Below the pieces are notes generated by a model, which worked only from the letters and a program-made list of their open reading frames with translations, made no database searches and had not been told where the DNA came from. DNA of 64,000 bases from the NCBI RefSeq assembly GCF_000300515.1, contig NZ_AMSI01000001.1:310001-374000 (forward strand), written 5' to 3'. Position 1 is the stretch's first letter. Each line of letters starts with the position of its first letter. Below are positions 1 to 8,074 of this stretch, in pieces. The position numbers were made by a program, and so were the translations under genes. The stretch is from Nitratireductor indicus C115 (GTDB lineage: Bacteria > Pseudomonadota > Alphaproteobacteria > Rhizobiales > Rhizobiaceae).

Positions 1-1
1 G

Positions 2-733
2 GTGTCGCAGCTCACTCCGCATATGATGCGCTTTCGCTTTTCGGGTGAGAATCTCGCCCGCTATAGTCAGTTCGGCGGCATGCATGTGCGGATGCTTTTC
101 CCGACGCCCGAAAATCCGAATCCCGTCTGGCCGGTTTCGGGCGCGAATGGGCTGCCGGCCTGGCCATCGCAGGAGCGCCGGCCTGCAGCGCGCGTCTATA
201 CCATCCGGCATCTCGATAGCATTTCAGGAACCATGGACATCGACTTCGTGATCCATGGCGATGAGGGGGTGGGGTCGGCCTGGGCATTGCGGGCAAGACC
301 GGGTGATGAAGTCGGCATCATCGGACCGCTTGGACGCCCCGTCCGGAACGCCGATTGGTATGTGATCGGTTGCGATGAAACAGGGCTTCCCGCAGCCGCC
401 CGTCTGATCGAGAATCTCGGGCCGCAGGTTCGTGGCAAGGCCTTCATCGAGGTCTTGAGCGCGGGCGAGCGGCAGGAGATCGCCCATCCGGAAGGCTTCT
501 CGATCAGCTGGATCTATCGTGAAGAAGAGGCAGCACCCGGCGAGCGGCTGGCCGATGCGGTTGCCGCCATTCGCTGGCCCGAGGGAGAAAATTGCTTTGG
601 CTGGTTCGCAGCGGAAGCCGAACCCGCCCGGCGCCTGCGCGAATACTGGCGCGAAACTCTCTCCTACGGCCGCGATCGCACGCTCGTTGCCGGCTACTGG
701 AAGCGCGGCGTCGCCGGCCTGATGGCCGGCTGA
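2..733 (+). CDS. Siderophore-interacting protein (ferric-siderophore reductase family), 5' partial
   Basis: The C-terminal part of a FAD-dependent siderophore-interacting protein (ViuB/SIP family), which releases iron from imported ferric siderophores in the cytoplasm by reduction. The visible part begins in the FAD-binding domain (SQLTPHMMRFRFSGENL) and carries the flavin motif RVYTIR. The acidic stretch GDEVGIIGPLG follows, and the family's C-terminal ending GYWKRG closes the protein. The frame is open at the window edge and the GTG at position 2 lies inside a conserved block, so the true start is outside the window. Family and partial status are clear; the particular siderophore cannot be told. 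Confidence 0.88.
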   Translation: MSQLTPHMMRFRFSGENLARYSQFGGMHVRMLFPTPENPNPVWPVSGANGLPAWPSQERRPAARVYTIRHLDSISGTMDIDFVIHGDEGVGSAWALRARPGDEVGIIGPLGRPVRNADWYVIGCDETGLPAAARLIENLGPQVRGKAFIEVLSAGERQEIAHPEGFSISWIYREEEAAPGERLADAVAAIRWPEGENCFGWFAAEAEPARRLREYWRETLSYGRDRTLVAGYWKRGVAGLMAG

Positions 734-742
734 GGGCCCGGT

Positions 743-770
743 AGGGCACAGTGTTGCGCCCCTGTGCCTT
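743..770. terminator. Inverted repeat between convergent SIP gene and queF
   Basis: AGGGCACAG (743-751) pairs with CTGTGCCTT (762-770) across a 10-nt loop: nine pairs including one G-T. It fills the gap between two convergent genes, so it may end transcripts from both sides. No T-tract follows on the plus strand, so termination is inferred from position and stem only. Confidence 0.4.
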
Positions 771-1237
771 CACCCCCGTCCACGATAGGTCGCTACACCC
801 TGGTCGGGCAGCCACACGTCGCGCGGCGGCTCTCCAGTCTGGTAGAACACATCGATGGGCATGCCGCCGCGCGGATACCAGTAGCCGCCGATGCGCAGCC
901 ATTCGGGCTCCAGCAGATCGGCAAGCCGCCGCCCGATGGACACGGTGCAGTCCTCATGGAAAGCGCCATGGTTGCGGAAGGAGCCGAGATAGAGCTTCAG
1001 CGATTTGCTCTCCACCAGCCAGCCCGCCGGCACATAGTCGATCACGAGGTGCGCGAAATCGGGTTGTCCGGTAAGTGGGCACAGCGAAGTGAACTCCGGC
1101 GCTGTGAAGCGCACGGCATAGCGCGCGTCCTTCTGCGGGTTCGGCACCCGCTCCAGAACGGCTTGCTCGGGAGAGGTCGGCAGTTCCGTTCGTCTGCCGA
1201 GCTGGGTGAGATTGGCATAGATGTTTTCATCGCTCAT
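770..1237 (-). CDS. queF: NADPH-dependent 7-cyano-7-deazaguanine reductase
   Basis: Reduces preQ0 to preQ1 in queuosine synthesis, in the cytoplasm. At 155 residues it is the short, single-domain form of QueF. The active-site block [11 protein letters not shown] holds the nucleophilic Cys53 that forms the thioimide with preQ0, and Asp60 of the same motif is kept. The QueF signature ESKSLKLYL and the [11 protein letters not shown] region follow. It lies downstream of queC-queD-queE on the same strand but is separated from queE by a palindromic repeat, so it may be transcribed separately. The ATG start is followed directly by the usual N-terminal sequence. Confidence 0.95.
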   Translation of the reverse strand: MSDENIYANLTQLGRRTELPTSPEQAVLERVPNPQKDARYAVRFTAPEFTSLCPLTGQPDFAHLVIDYVPAGWLVESKSLKLYLGSFRNHGAFHEDCTVSIGRRLADLLEPEWLRIGGYWYPRGGMPIDVFYQTGEPPRDVWLPDQGVATYRGRG

Positions 1238-1254
1238 CGGTGAGTTCCTTATTC

Positions 1255-1357
1255 AGATCGGTTCACCGTTTCACGGAAACCCTGAACCGATCTATCTCTT
1301 TGTTTTTCCGCATTTATGCAGACGTCAGGTGATTCCACCTGACTGCAAAATGCTCTA
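1255..1357 (-). repeat. Palindromic double-hairpin repeat, copy A (after queE)
   Basis: About 103 bp, read on the minus strand. It begins TAGAGCATTTTGCAG and its TAG is the queE stop codon (1357-1355). Hairpin 1 pairs TCAGGTG with CACCTGA. An A-rich linker follows. Hairpin 2 pairs AGATCGGTTCA with TGAACCGATCT and contains an inner GTTTC/GAAAC stem. The same element recurs at 13728, 43850 and 49118, with a fragment at 49272. Size and organisation resemble palindromic repeats reported from Brucella and rhizobia; homology to those is not tested here. Confidence 0.85.
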
Positions 1358-2074
1358 GACGCCGCGCCGGTTGCCCCAAAGGAGCACATGCAGCTGCGGC
1401 AGGATATGCGGGGCGAACCAGCGGTCTTCAGCCGTCCTGTCGACGAGCCAGCGCATGCGCTGCAGGATGCCTTCCATGTCGATCGCGGCGTCCAGCGCCT
1501 CAGGGGGCGGCGGCGTGTGGTTTCCCGGCTGGAGATAGAGCGGCAGGGTGGGGAAACGCGCTGCGGCGGCCTTCGCCCAAAGATAATCCTCTTCGTCGAA
1601 GACGACGATCTTGAGAACGCACCGCGCCGGTCCTGCGGCTTCCAGGCATTCTTCGAAGCGTGCCCAGTCCACGGTCTCGCCAGAAGAGGGGGGCTTGGGG
1701 CTGAGAACCAGCATATCCAGAAGATCGAACCAGTCTCGCGCCACGGAGCCCTGGGTCTCCATGGCGAAGCGATACCCTTCCGGTTTGCCGGTCTCAATCA
1801 GTGCGCGGAAGGGCTGGATGGCTGGATTGCCGCCCGAGAGCGACACGGTTAGCGGAACCTCGCCGGAAAGCTCGCGCACTTTTGCCCAGACATGCCGGGT
1901 TTCCATGGGCGTCCAGCCGTGACGATGGGCATTGTCGACCGCATGCAGGCTGTCGCACCAGCGGCAGCGATAGTCGCAACCGCCTGCACGCACGAAGACG
2001 GTCGGCAGGCCGATCAGCGCGCCTTCGCCCTGGATCGTCGGGCCGAATATCTCGGCAATGCGCAGCGTGCTCAC
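1355..2074 (-). CDS. queE: 7-carboxy-7-deazaguanine synthase (radical SAM)
   Basis: Converts 6-carboxy-tetrahydropterin to 7-carboxy-7-deazaguanine, the third step of preQ0 synthesis. It is a radical-SAM enzyme: Cys33, Cys37 and Cys40 in [12 protein letters not shown] bind the 4Fe-4S cluster. The preceding GPTIQGEG is the QueE substrate-site motif, and SLSGGNPA matches the SAM-binding glycine region. I place the start at the GTG at 2074, whose GTGA overlaps the queD stop; this gives 239 residues. A longer upstream frame exists but would run inside queD and lacks conserved sequence. The TAG stop is the first codon of palindromic repeat copy A. Confidence 0.93.
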   Translation of the reverse strand: MSTLRIAEIFGPTIQGEGALIGLPTVFVRAGGCDYRCRWCDSLHAVDNAHRHGWTPMETRHVWAKVRELSGEVPLTVSLSGGNPAIQPFRALIETGKPEGYRFAMETQGSVARDWFDLLDMLVLSPKPPSSGETVDWARFEECLEAAGPARCVLKIVVFDEEDYLWAKAAAARFPTLPLYLQPGNHTPPPPEALDAAIDMEGILQRMRWLVDRTAEDRWFAPHILPQLHVLLWGNRRGV

Positions 2075-2427
2075 GGGCGGTACTCGGCCCAGGTCTTGGG
2101 CGTTTCGCTGACCCGCACCGCGCTCACCTCGCTCCATCGTGCCTTGCACCAATCATAGAGCGCCTTGGCGAGAAATTCCGCCGTCACGCCGTCATGGCCG
2201 AACACCTCGTTGAGATGGCGATGGTCGAGCGTGTTGTCGATATGGCGCTTCAGCGGGTCGAGCTCCCGGTAGTCGCGAACGAAGCCGTGATTGTCGAGCC
2301 GCTCGCCTGCCAGTTCGACCACGACGATGTAATTGTGTCCATGCAGCCGCGCGCAGGAGTGGTCGTCCGGCAGGTTGGCGAGCCGATGCGAGGCGGAGAA
2401 ATGAAACTCCTTGCTGACCCTATACAT
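2071..2427 (-). CDS. queD: 6-carboxy-5,6,7,8-tetrahydropterin synthase
   Basis: Second step of the queuosine pathway: converts dihydroneopterin triphosphate to 6-carboxy-tetrahydropterin. The 118-residue protein has the QueD/PTPS fold signatures: zinc ligands His14, His29 and His31 (SASHRL and LHGHNY), catalytic Cys25 (HSCARLHGH) and the conserved LDHRHLN segment. The ATG at 2427 is preferred because the protein then begins with the usual short strand [14 protein letters not shown]; the open frame extends further upstream only inside queC. It overlaps the end of queC by 8 bp and its stop overlaps the queE start, so translational coupling is likely. Confidence 0.94.
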   Translation of the reverse strand: MYRVSKEFHFSASHRLANLPDDHSCARLHGHNYIVVVELAGERLDNHGFVRDYRELDPLKRHIDNTLDHRHLNEVFGHDGVTAEFLAKALYDWCKARWSEVSAVRVSETPKTWAEYRP

Positions 2428-3124
2428 GGCGCGCCTCCCGACCCGTGGCGCGGAGCCAGAAATCCGGATCATCATAGATCGTGGGGTCGTCGATGCCCGC
2501 TTCGAAAAAGGCCTCGCGGCGCTCCACGCAGGTGCCGCAACGCCCGCAATGGTGCTCTGCGCCCTTGTAGCAGGACCATGTTTCGGCGAAGGGCGTTTCG
2601 GCTCGCGCGCCTTCGCGCACGATGTCGCCCTTCGTCCCATTGAGGAACGGTGTATAGAGCCGTATCGCCCCCATGCCCTCGAGTGCGGCGTCCTGCATGG
2701 CCTGAAAGGCGTTGATGAAGGCTGGGCGGCAGTCGGGGTAGATGAAATGGTCGCCGCTGTGAACGGCTGCCGCAACCGCATCGTCGCGCCGGGCCGAAGC
2801 CATGCCGAAGGCAATGGCGAGCATGATGGCGTTGCGGTTAGGCACCACGGTGATGCGCATCGTCTCTTCCGCGTAGTGCCCGTCCGGCACTTCGATGGCG
2901 TCGGTCAGTGCCGATCCGCCGAGGTGGCTTCCGACGGCTGAAATATCGATGACATCGTGCAGGACACCGAGCCTCTCCGCCGCACGTGCGGCGAAATCCA
3001 GTTCCTTGCTGTGCCTTTGGCCGTAATCGAAGGAGACGAGGCCGGTGAGTGTGTGTTCCCGCGCCACCTTATGGGCAAGGGAAACGGAATCGAGTCCGCC
3101 GGAGCAGACGACGAGTGTCTTCAT
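2420..3124 (-). CDS. queC: 7-cyano-7-deazaguanine synthase
   Basis: ATP-dependent amidation and dehydration of 7-carboxy-7-deazaguanine to preQ0. It is a 234-residue PP-loop ATPase: the SGGLDS loop (residues 8-13) binds ATP. The C-terminal cysteine cluster, ending CGRCGTC, is the structural zinc site. It is the first gene of queC-queD-queE. A ribosome site (AAGGAA) lies about 9 nt before the ATG. A strongly structured leader, described separately, lies just upstream. Confidence 0.95.
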   Translation of the reverse strand: MKTLVVCSGGLDSVSLAHKVAREHTLTGLVSFDYGQRHSKELDFAARAAERLGVLHDVIDISAVGSHLGGSALTDAIEVPDGHYAEETMRITVVPNRNAIMLAIAFGMASARRDDAVAAAVHSGDHFIYPDCRPAFINAFQAMQDAALEGMGAIRLYTPFLNGTKGDIVREGARAETPFAETWSCYKGAEHHCGRCGTCVERREAFFEAGIDDPTIYDDPDFWLRATGREARHV

Positions 3125-3144
3125 GCTTGGGTTCCTTGTTTTGA

Positions 3145-3215
3145 TTGCCGGGTAGGCTGCGACCGGCGCCGGACTTCAAATCCGGCAGAACGCACCTAGC
3201 AGAGCCGGGAGGCAA
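3145..3215 (-). promoter_or_regulatory. Structured 5' leader of queC-queD-queE, possible regulatory RNA
   Basis: On the minus strand three nested stems can be drawn. The outer one pairs TTGCC (3215-3211) with GGCAA (3149-3145). The middle one pairs TAGGTGCG with CGCAgCCTA (one bulge). The inner one pairs GCCGGA with TCCGGC around a 7-nt loop. The structure ends about 20 nt before the queC ATG, next to the ribosome site. A leader in front of a queuosine operon suggests preQ1 sensing, but I cannot match it to a known preQ1 riboswitch class. Function is inference. Confidence 0.35.
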
Positions 3216-3343
3216 AGAAAAGCGCGATGGCATTGTTCATGGACTGCCGTGCGATTCTGTCCCTTTGCCTCGGCGGAAAATGGGGTATAGGTGCCACGCG
3301 CGGGCAGGGGCCCGCCTGATCTGTTGCAAACCGGTGGGTGAAC

Positions 3344-4675
3344 ATGTCCAGAAGCGTCGCTTGGCACGAACTGTCCAGACTGAGCGCGGATGAGCGCAAG
3401 GAGCTGCTCACGCGCACGGAGGACGATCTCACCCATTTCCTCGAAAACGTTGCCCCGATCATCGAAGCGGTGCGCGTCGAGGGCGACGAGGCGCTGGCCC
3501 GCTTCGCCCGTCAGTTCGACAAGGCGCCGGTGGAAGCAGGAGAGATCGCCGCGACCGAAGCCGATTTCGACGCCGCCTTCAAGGCACTCGATCCCGAGAT
3601 GGTCGAGACGCTGGAGTTCTGCGCCGACAATATCCGCCGTTTCCATGAGGCTCAGCGCCCGGAAGAAATGTGGATGAAGGAAATCCGCCCCGGCGTTCTG
3701 GTCGGCGAGCGTGCAACCCCCATCGACAGCGTTGCGCTTTATTCCCCTCGCGGCAAGGGAACCTTCCCGTCCATGACGTTGATGACGGCGATCCCCGCCG
3801 TGGTTGCAGGCGTGCCGATGCCCATTGTGCTGACCCCTCCGGGCCCCGATGGCAAGGTCGATGCGGCAACGCTGGTCGCCGCGCGCATCGCCGGCGTGAA
3901 ACATGTCTTCAAGGCGGGCGGGGGACAGGCCGTCGCCGCTGCCGCCTTCGGCACCGCCACGGTGCCGCGCTGTGCCAAGTTCGAGGGACCGGGCAGCCCG
4001 TGGATTGCCGCCGCAAAGCGGCTCCTTCAGGGCCAGATCGCTTCGCGCCTGCCTGCCGGCCCGACCGAGAGCATCGTGCTTGCCGATGAGAGCGCGGATC
4101 CCGAGATTGCCGCGCTCGATCTTCTGGTGGAAGCCGAGCACGGCAGCGACAGTTCAAACTTCCTTGTCACCTGGTCGCGCGAGGTCGCCGAAAAGGTGCG
4201 CGATGCACTGCCGAAATTCTGGGCGCATATGGGCGAGGAGCGCGTACGCTATTCGTCCGACGTGCTCGGGGGAACGAGCGGCGGCATCGTTCTGGCGGAT
4301 ACGCCGGATCAGGCGTTCGAATTCATCAACGACTATGCACCCGAGCACCTGCAGATCCTGTCGAAGACGCCGTTCGAATATCTGTCGAAAGTGCGCAACG
4401 CCTCGGAAATCCTGTTGGGCGAACATGCGCCGGGCTCCATGGCCAATTATGCGCTCGGGCCCAATGCGGTGTTGCCCACCTCGGGCATGGCCCGCGCCCA
4501 CTCGCCGCTTGGCGTCCATGATTTCATGAAGACATCCTCGGTCGCCCATGTAACGGCGCAGGGCTATGCCGAGTTTGCCCCTCATACCTTGCGCTTTGCC
4601 CGCTATGAGGGTTTCGACGCCCACGGAAATGCGGTGACGCCGCTCCGCAACAATCACGTGGAGAAGGCCAAGTAA
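3344..4675 (+). CDS. Histidinol dehydrogenase-family NAD-dependent dehydrogenase, substrate unknown
   Basis: A 443-residue member of the HisD fold family, clearly not in a histidine operon. Numbering here counts from the GTG at 3338, two codons earlier. Catalytic Glu336-His337 (NDYAPEHLQI) and the C-terminal His429 (FDAHGNAV) are kept, as is the substrate-region motif LPAGPTESIVLAD. The zinc-ligand block QAEH of classical HisD reads EAEH (E265, H268), and GDY with GPNHVLPT reads ANY and GPNAVLPT (N370, A377). These changes suggest a different substrate or altered metal dependence. The family includes sulfopropanediol dehydrogenase (HpsN), but no sulfonate genes lie nearby. Divergent from queC. 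I prefer the ATG at 3344. Confidence 0.82.
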   Translation: MSRSVAWHELSRLSADERKELLTRTEDDLTHFLENVAPIIEAVRVEGDEALARFARQFDKAPVEAGEIAATEADFDAAFKALDPEMVETLEFCADNIRRFHEAQRPEEMWMKEIRPGVLVGERATPIDSVALYSPRGKGTFPSMTLMTAIPAVVAGVPMPIVLTPPGPDGKVDAATLVAARIAGVKHVFKAGGGQAVAAAAFGTATVPRCAKFEGPGSPWIAAAKRLLQGQIASRLPAGPTESIVLADESADPEIAALDLLVEAEHGSDSSNFLVTWSREVAEKVRDALPKFWAHMGEERVRYSSDVLGGTSGGIVLADTPDQAFEFINDYAPEHLQILSKTPFEYLSKVRNASEILLGEHAPGSMANYALGPNAVLPTSGMARAHSPLGVHDFMKTSSVAHVTAQGYAEFAPHTLRFARYEGFDAHGNAVTPLRNNHVEKAK

Positions 4676-4683
4676 GGCTGTTT

Positions 4684-5262
4684 TCACAGCGCCTTGGTCA
4701 GCAGAACCCAGTTTTCCGTTTCGGTATCCCAGTCTTCCCTGACACAGGGCAGGCTGGCGATTTCCCTATAGCCGGTCCGCTCGTAAAGGCGCCTGGCGCC
4801 CACATTGTCGTCTGCAACGATCACGCTCATGCCGGCAAGCGCCCCGTCCTGCGCGATGTCTTCGGCAAGCTGAAGAAGGCGGGAACCAAGTCCCCTGCCG
4901 CGATGCTCAGGATAGCAGGCAAGAACATTGACGTACCAGCTGTTGAGCGCGAGGTTCTCCAGCTCCTGCAAAGGTCTGAAAAGGGGCGGGAAATCGTCGC
5001 CTATGGGTTCTGCTTGTGCGCCGATTGGATAGCCGGTGAGCGCGGCGACGGCGCCGTCGCCAAAGTCGGCTACATATATCTGGCCGCCGCTCACTTTCTC
5101 TGCCTGGCGTGAGCGGCCGACTTCCCAGGGATCCTGATCTGGTTTCGCCATCCCGCGCCAGATGTGGAGCGGCAGGCCTTCGCCAGCGAAGTTCACGAGT
5201 TCGGCCAGTTGCCAGATGTCGGATTGGCGGGCCGGGCGAAACGGAGCTTGCAGTTCGATCAC
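4684..5262 (-). CDS. GNAT family N-acetyltransferase
   Basis: A predicted acetyl-CoA-dependent N-acetyltransferase of 192 residues. The acetyl-CoA loop of motif A is HRGRGLGSRLL, preceded by the strand WYVNVLACYPE. The later ARRLYERTGY is the usual GNAT motif B. The GTG at 5262 is chosen because AGGGAGGGA stands a few bases before it; an in-frame TTG lies 24 bp upstream. It converges on the HisD-like gene with an 8-bp gap. Nothing shows the substrate. Confidence 0.82.
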   Translation of the reverse strand: MIELQAPFRPARQSDIWQLAELVNFAGEGLPLHIWRGMAKPDQDPWEVGRSRQAEKVSGGQIYVADFGDGAVAALTGYPIGAQAEPIGDDFPPLFRPLQELENLALNSWYVNVLACYPEHRGRGLGSRLLQLAEDIAQDGALAGMSVIVADDNVGARRLYERTGYREIASLPCVREDWDTETENWVLLTKAL

Positions 5263-5415
5263 GATTCCCTCCCTGGCAATCGTCAACGACTTGGAACATG
5301 CACTGTCGCATGCACGTTCAGAATAATACGAACGCCGCGAAATAACAGTCTTATCTGCCTCTGCGGTCGACGCGAATCCGGGTGGTGTAAGCTGTGCGAA
5401 AAAACGCGCAGCTCC

Positions 5416-5931
5416 CTAGGCGAGCTGTCGCGAATGAAGAATGCTGACCGGCGGCCATTGCAGCGCATCGGCAATGTCGAATGTCATTGAGAAGTCGGCT
5501 ATCGGCTTTTCAGCAAAGTCGAGGGCGTTCTGCCGGTTCCTTCCGGGAACGGAGCTTGCAAGGGTGGCATGCGGTTGCCATTGAAGCGGTCTGTAATGCG
5601 GGTCGCAGCCATCTTCCCCGATGGCGGTGTGCAGGTGCCGGTGCAGATCCCGCAACCCACGGTCCTCCCGGGGGCGCAGCCAAAGAACAAGGGGTGCGTT
5701 ATCGAAGAAGCAAACCCGGTCGAAAGCGATGGTCAATGGCCCGGCCGCAGCGAGGATTTCCAGTCCCGCGGCCAGTCGCGCGGGTTCTATCGCGCCATAG
5801 CGTGCCAAGGTCAGGTGAGCTGGATAATTCAGCGCCCTGAATGAAGGAGCGTCCTCAAGCGCCGCCGCTTCGTCGACAAGGTTCCAGAAGGCGGCAGCCT
5901 CGTTGGAAACGCGAATTGTGATTCCAAACAT
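5416..5931 (-). CDS. 2'-5' RNA ligase / 2H phosphoesterase family protein
   Basis: A 171-residue protein of the 2H phosphoesterase superfamily, whose members cleave or join 2'-5' and cyclic phosphate bonds in RNA or nucleotides. Both catalytic H-x-T motifs are present: HLTLARY in the N-terminal half and HATLASS in the C-terminal half. Length fits the family. The ATG at 5931 starts a good first strand (MFGITIRVS); the frame upstream of it lies inside zur. It follows zur on the same strand with a 16-bp gap, so it probably shares that transcript, but a role in zinc response is not evident. Confidence 0.75.
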   Translation of the reverse strand: MFGITIRVSNEAAAFWNLVDEAAALEDAPSFRALNYPAHLTLARYGAIEPARLAAGLEILAAAGPLTIAFDRVCFFDNAPLVLWLRPREDRGLRDLHRHLHTAIGEDGCDPHYRPLQWQPHATLASSVPGRNRQNALDFAEKPIADFSMTFDIADALQWPPVSILHSRQLA

Positions 5932-5947
5932 CCCGAATGATCCAGAT

Positions 5948-6343
5948 TCAGGCCTTGCCCGCACAATCTCCGCAATCGCCACGAATTTCGATGGTGGTCT
6001 TGGCTGCCCTGAAGCGATGGGACCTGGCCCAGCCATCGAGGCGTTCCTTCACCGTGTCGTCGGAAAACTCCTCGACCTTGCCGCAGGTCTCGCAGATGGC
6101 GAAGGCGATCAGATCGTGTTCGTGGCAATGCGGATGCGCGCAGGCCACGAAGGCATTGAGGCTTTCGAGCCGGTGTACGAGGCCCATGTCCAGAAGCTTG
6201 TCCAATGCACGGTAGACCTGCAGTGGTGCGCGAAGGCCGTCATCGCGCAGGCGGTCGAGGATCGTATAGGCGCTCAGCGGCGCTTCCGCCTTGGAAAGCG
6301 TCTTCATCACGAGCGACTGGTTGCGGGTCAGGTCTGCGGTCAT
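5948..6343 (-). CDS. zur: Zinc uptake regulator, Fur family
   Basis: Zinc-sensing repressor of znuA and znuCB. The 131-residue protein has an N-terminal winged helix (MTADLTRNQSLVMKTLSK, then YRALDKLLDMGLVHRLES) followed by the metal and dimer domain. The metal region includes ACAHPHCHEHDLIAF, CETCGK and a C-terminal CGDC that supplies the structural zinc cysteines. The ATG overlaps the znuB stop as ATGA, showing that zur is the last zinc gene of the operon. It can therefore be autoregulated through the Zur box upstream of znuC. Gene order identifies it as Zur rather than Fur. Confidence 0.93.
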   Translation of the reverse strand: MTADLTRNQSLVMKTLSKAEAPLSAYTILDRLRDDGLRAPLQVYRALDKLLDMGLVHRLESLNAFVACAHPHCHEHDLIAFAICETCGKVEEFSDDTVKERLDGWARSHRFRAAKTTIEIRGDCGDCAGKA

Positions 6344-7161
6344 GGCCGGTTCTCCGTCGCCCGGTCGGGCGTTTTGGCAAGCGGCGAGGGGATGAGGCTG
6401 AGAAGGAAAAGCACCAGTGCCGCCACCACGATGGACGGGCCGGAAGGCGTGTCGAATTCGAGTGAGCCGAACAGCCCGCCAAGAACGGCCAGAGCGCCAA
6501 TGGCCGAGGCGAGAACGGCCATCATTTCCGGCCCCGAAGAGAAACGCCGTGCGGTCGCCGCCGGAATGATGAGCAGGGACGTGATGAGCAATATGCCCAC
6601 GATCTTCATGGCGATGGCGATCACGGCTGCCATCAGAAGCATGAAGATGACGCGCGAACGTTCCGGGTTGAGCCCTTCCGCGCGGGCAATGTCGGTATTC
6701 ACCGTTGCCGCGAGCAGAGGGCGCCACAGGAGCACGAGCAGCGCGAGAACGATTGCTCCACCGCCATAGATGAAGGCTATATCGAGCTTCGACACGGCAA
6801 GGATGTCGCCGAACAGAAAACCCATGAGATCCACGCGCACCCAGGTCATGAACGCCACCATGACGAGGCCGAGCGCCAATGTCGAGTGTGACAGGATGCC
6901 GAGCAGCGCGTCGGTGGAGAGCGAGCCGCGCCGCTCCAGGAAAAGCAGCGCCAGCGAGGCGAGCGTGGCCACCAGGAACACGCCGGCCATCAGGTTGATT
7001 TCCATCACCAGCGACAGCGCCACGCCAAGAAGCGCCGAATGGGCCATGGTGTCGCCGAAATAGGCCATGCGCCGCCATACGACGAAACAGCCGAGCGGCC
7101 CGGCCACCAGCGCCAGGCCAACGCCGGCGAGAAGCGCACGCGTGAAGAAATCATCGAGCAT
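6340..7161 (-). CDS. znuB: High-affinity zinc ABC transporter permease
   Basis: Inner-membrane channel of the zinc importer. The 273-residue protein is almost wholly hydrophobic, with eight or nine probable membrane segments typical of the ABC-3 family. The conserved N-terminal WRRMAYFGDTMAHSALLGV is present, as is the later TSLLIIPAATAR that contacts the ATPase. The ATG at 7161 begins MLDDFFTRALLAG; it overlaps the znuC 3' end by 11 bp. The longer reading to 7332 lies within znuC and its histidine-rich tail and is not used. Confidence 0.93.
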   Translation of the reverse strand: MLDDFFTRALLAGVGLALVAGPLGCFVVWRRMAYFGDTMAHSALLGVALSLVMEINLMAGVFLVATLASLALLFLERRGSLSTDALLGILSHSTLALGLVMVAFMTWVRVDLMGFLFGDILAVSKLDIAFIYGGGAIVLALLVLLWRPLLAATVNTDIARAEGLNPERSRVIFMLLMAAVIAIAMKIVGILLITSLLIIPAATARRFSSGPEMMAVLASAIGALAVLGGLFGSLEFDTPSGPSIVVAALVLFLLSLIPSPLAKTPDRATENRP

Positions 7162-8020
7162 CGGGCTTCTCCTCGCCTCCGGTGTGATGATCATGATCGC
7201 CGTGATGATGGCCGTCCTCGGGGTGGCAATGTTCGGTGATCGTGCCGTCGGCATGGCGCACCCGCCCATCGGCCAGATGCGTGTGGTCATGGTGATGGCT
7301 ATAGACTGCCAGGGACTGCGCTGCCCTTGCACCGAAAAGCCGGTTGTATTCCGGACTTTCCATCACGCTTTGCGGCGCGCCACGGCAGCAGACATGTCCG
7401 TTGAGGCAGATCACCGTGTCCGTATCGGCCATCACGATATGCAGGTCGTGTGAAATCATCAGGATGCCGCAACCCGTGCGGTCGCGGATGTCGCGGATGA
7501 GTTCGTAAAGGGCCACTTCGCCGGTGAAATCGACGCCTTGCACAGGCTCGTCCAGCACCAGAAGATCGGGCTTGCGCAAAAGCGCGCGTGCCAGCAGGCT
7601 GCGTTGGAATTCGCCGCCGGAAAGCGCCGCCACCTGCCTGCCCGCAAGATGGCCGACGCCGGCAGCCTCCAGAGCCGTGCGGATTTCCGCCTGCGAGGCG
7701 GGCGCCGTCAGCGTCATCAGGCGCTCGACGTTGAGCGGAAGCGTCCAGTCCAGCGAAACTTTTTGCGGAACATAGCCGATCCGTAGCTTCTTCAGCCGGT
7801 GCACATGCCCCTCGGTGGGCTGCATGACGCCGATGGCGGTCTTGGCGGTGGTGCTTTTGCCCGAGCCGTTGGGGCCGATCAACGTGACGATCTCGCCGCG
7901 TTTAACGGTGAGGTCGACCCCGCGCACCAGCCAGCGCCCGGCGCGGAAGACGCCGGCATTGTGCATCTCCACCAGCGTTTCGGACGAGCCATGTTCGGGC
8001 GGCGTGTGTTTCTTCAGCAT
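7151..8020 (-). CDS. znuC: Zinc ABC transporter ATP-binding protein with histidine-rich tail
   Basis: ATPase of the ZnuABC importer. Walker A is GPNGSGKST, the signature is LSGGEFQR, Walker B is LLVLDEP and the switch histidine lies in ISHDLH. After the ATPase domain comes an unusual tail of about 50 residues with many histidines (SHHHDHTH, then HCHPEDGHHHGDHDHH), which could bind zinc on the cytoplasmic side. The ATG at 8020, preceded by GGAAA, is preferred; an in-frame GTG lies at 8053. It is the first gene of znuC-znuB-zur, divergent from znuA, with the Zur box between. Confidence 0.93.
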   Translation of the reverse strand: MLKKHTPPEHGSSETLVEMHNAGVFRAGRWLVRGVDLTVKRGEIVTLIGPNGSGKSTTAKTAIGVMQPTEGHVHRLKKLRIGYVPQKVSLDWTLPLNVERLMTLTAPASQAEIRTALEAAGVGHLAGRQVAALSGGEFQRSLLARALLRKPDLLVLDEPVQGVDFTGEVALYELIRDIRDRTGCGILMISHDLHIVMADTDTVICLNGHVCCRGAPQSVMESPEYNRLFGARAAQSLAVYSHHHDHTHLADGRVRHADGTITEHCHPEDGHHHGDHDHHTGGEEKPDAR

Positions 8021-8074
8021 GCGATTTTTCCGGCTTGTCAGCGCATATGGCACACGTTATAGCGTTACGCAACA

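Noticed and set aside
1249-1797. A minus-strand open frame whose end reads FCSQVESPDVCINAEKQ, matched by another frame end near 43900.
   Set aside because: The shared peptide is only the translation of the palindromic repeat read through queE or olsB out of frame; it is not a conserved protein.
3145-3215. A tRNA-Sec gene.
   Set aside because: Only the anticodon arm resembles it. There is no T arm, acceptor stem or CCA region.
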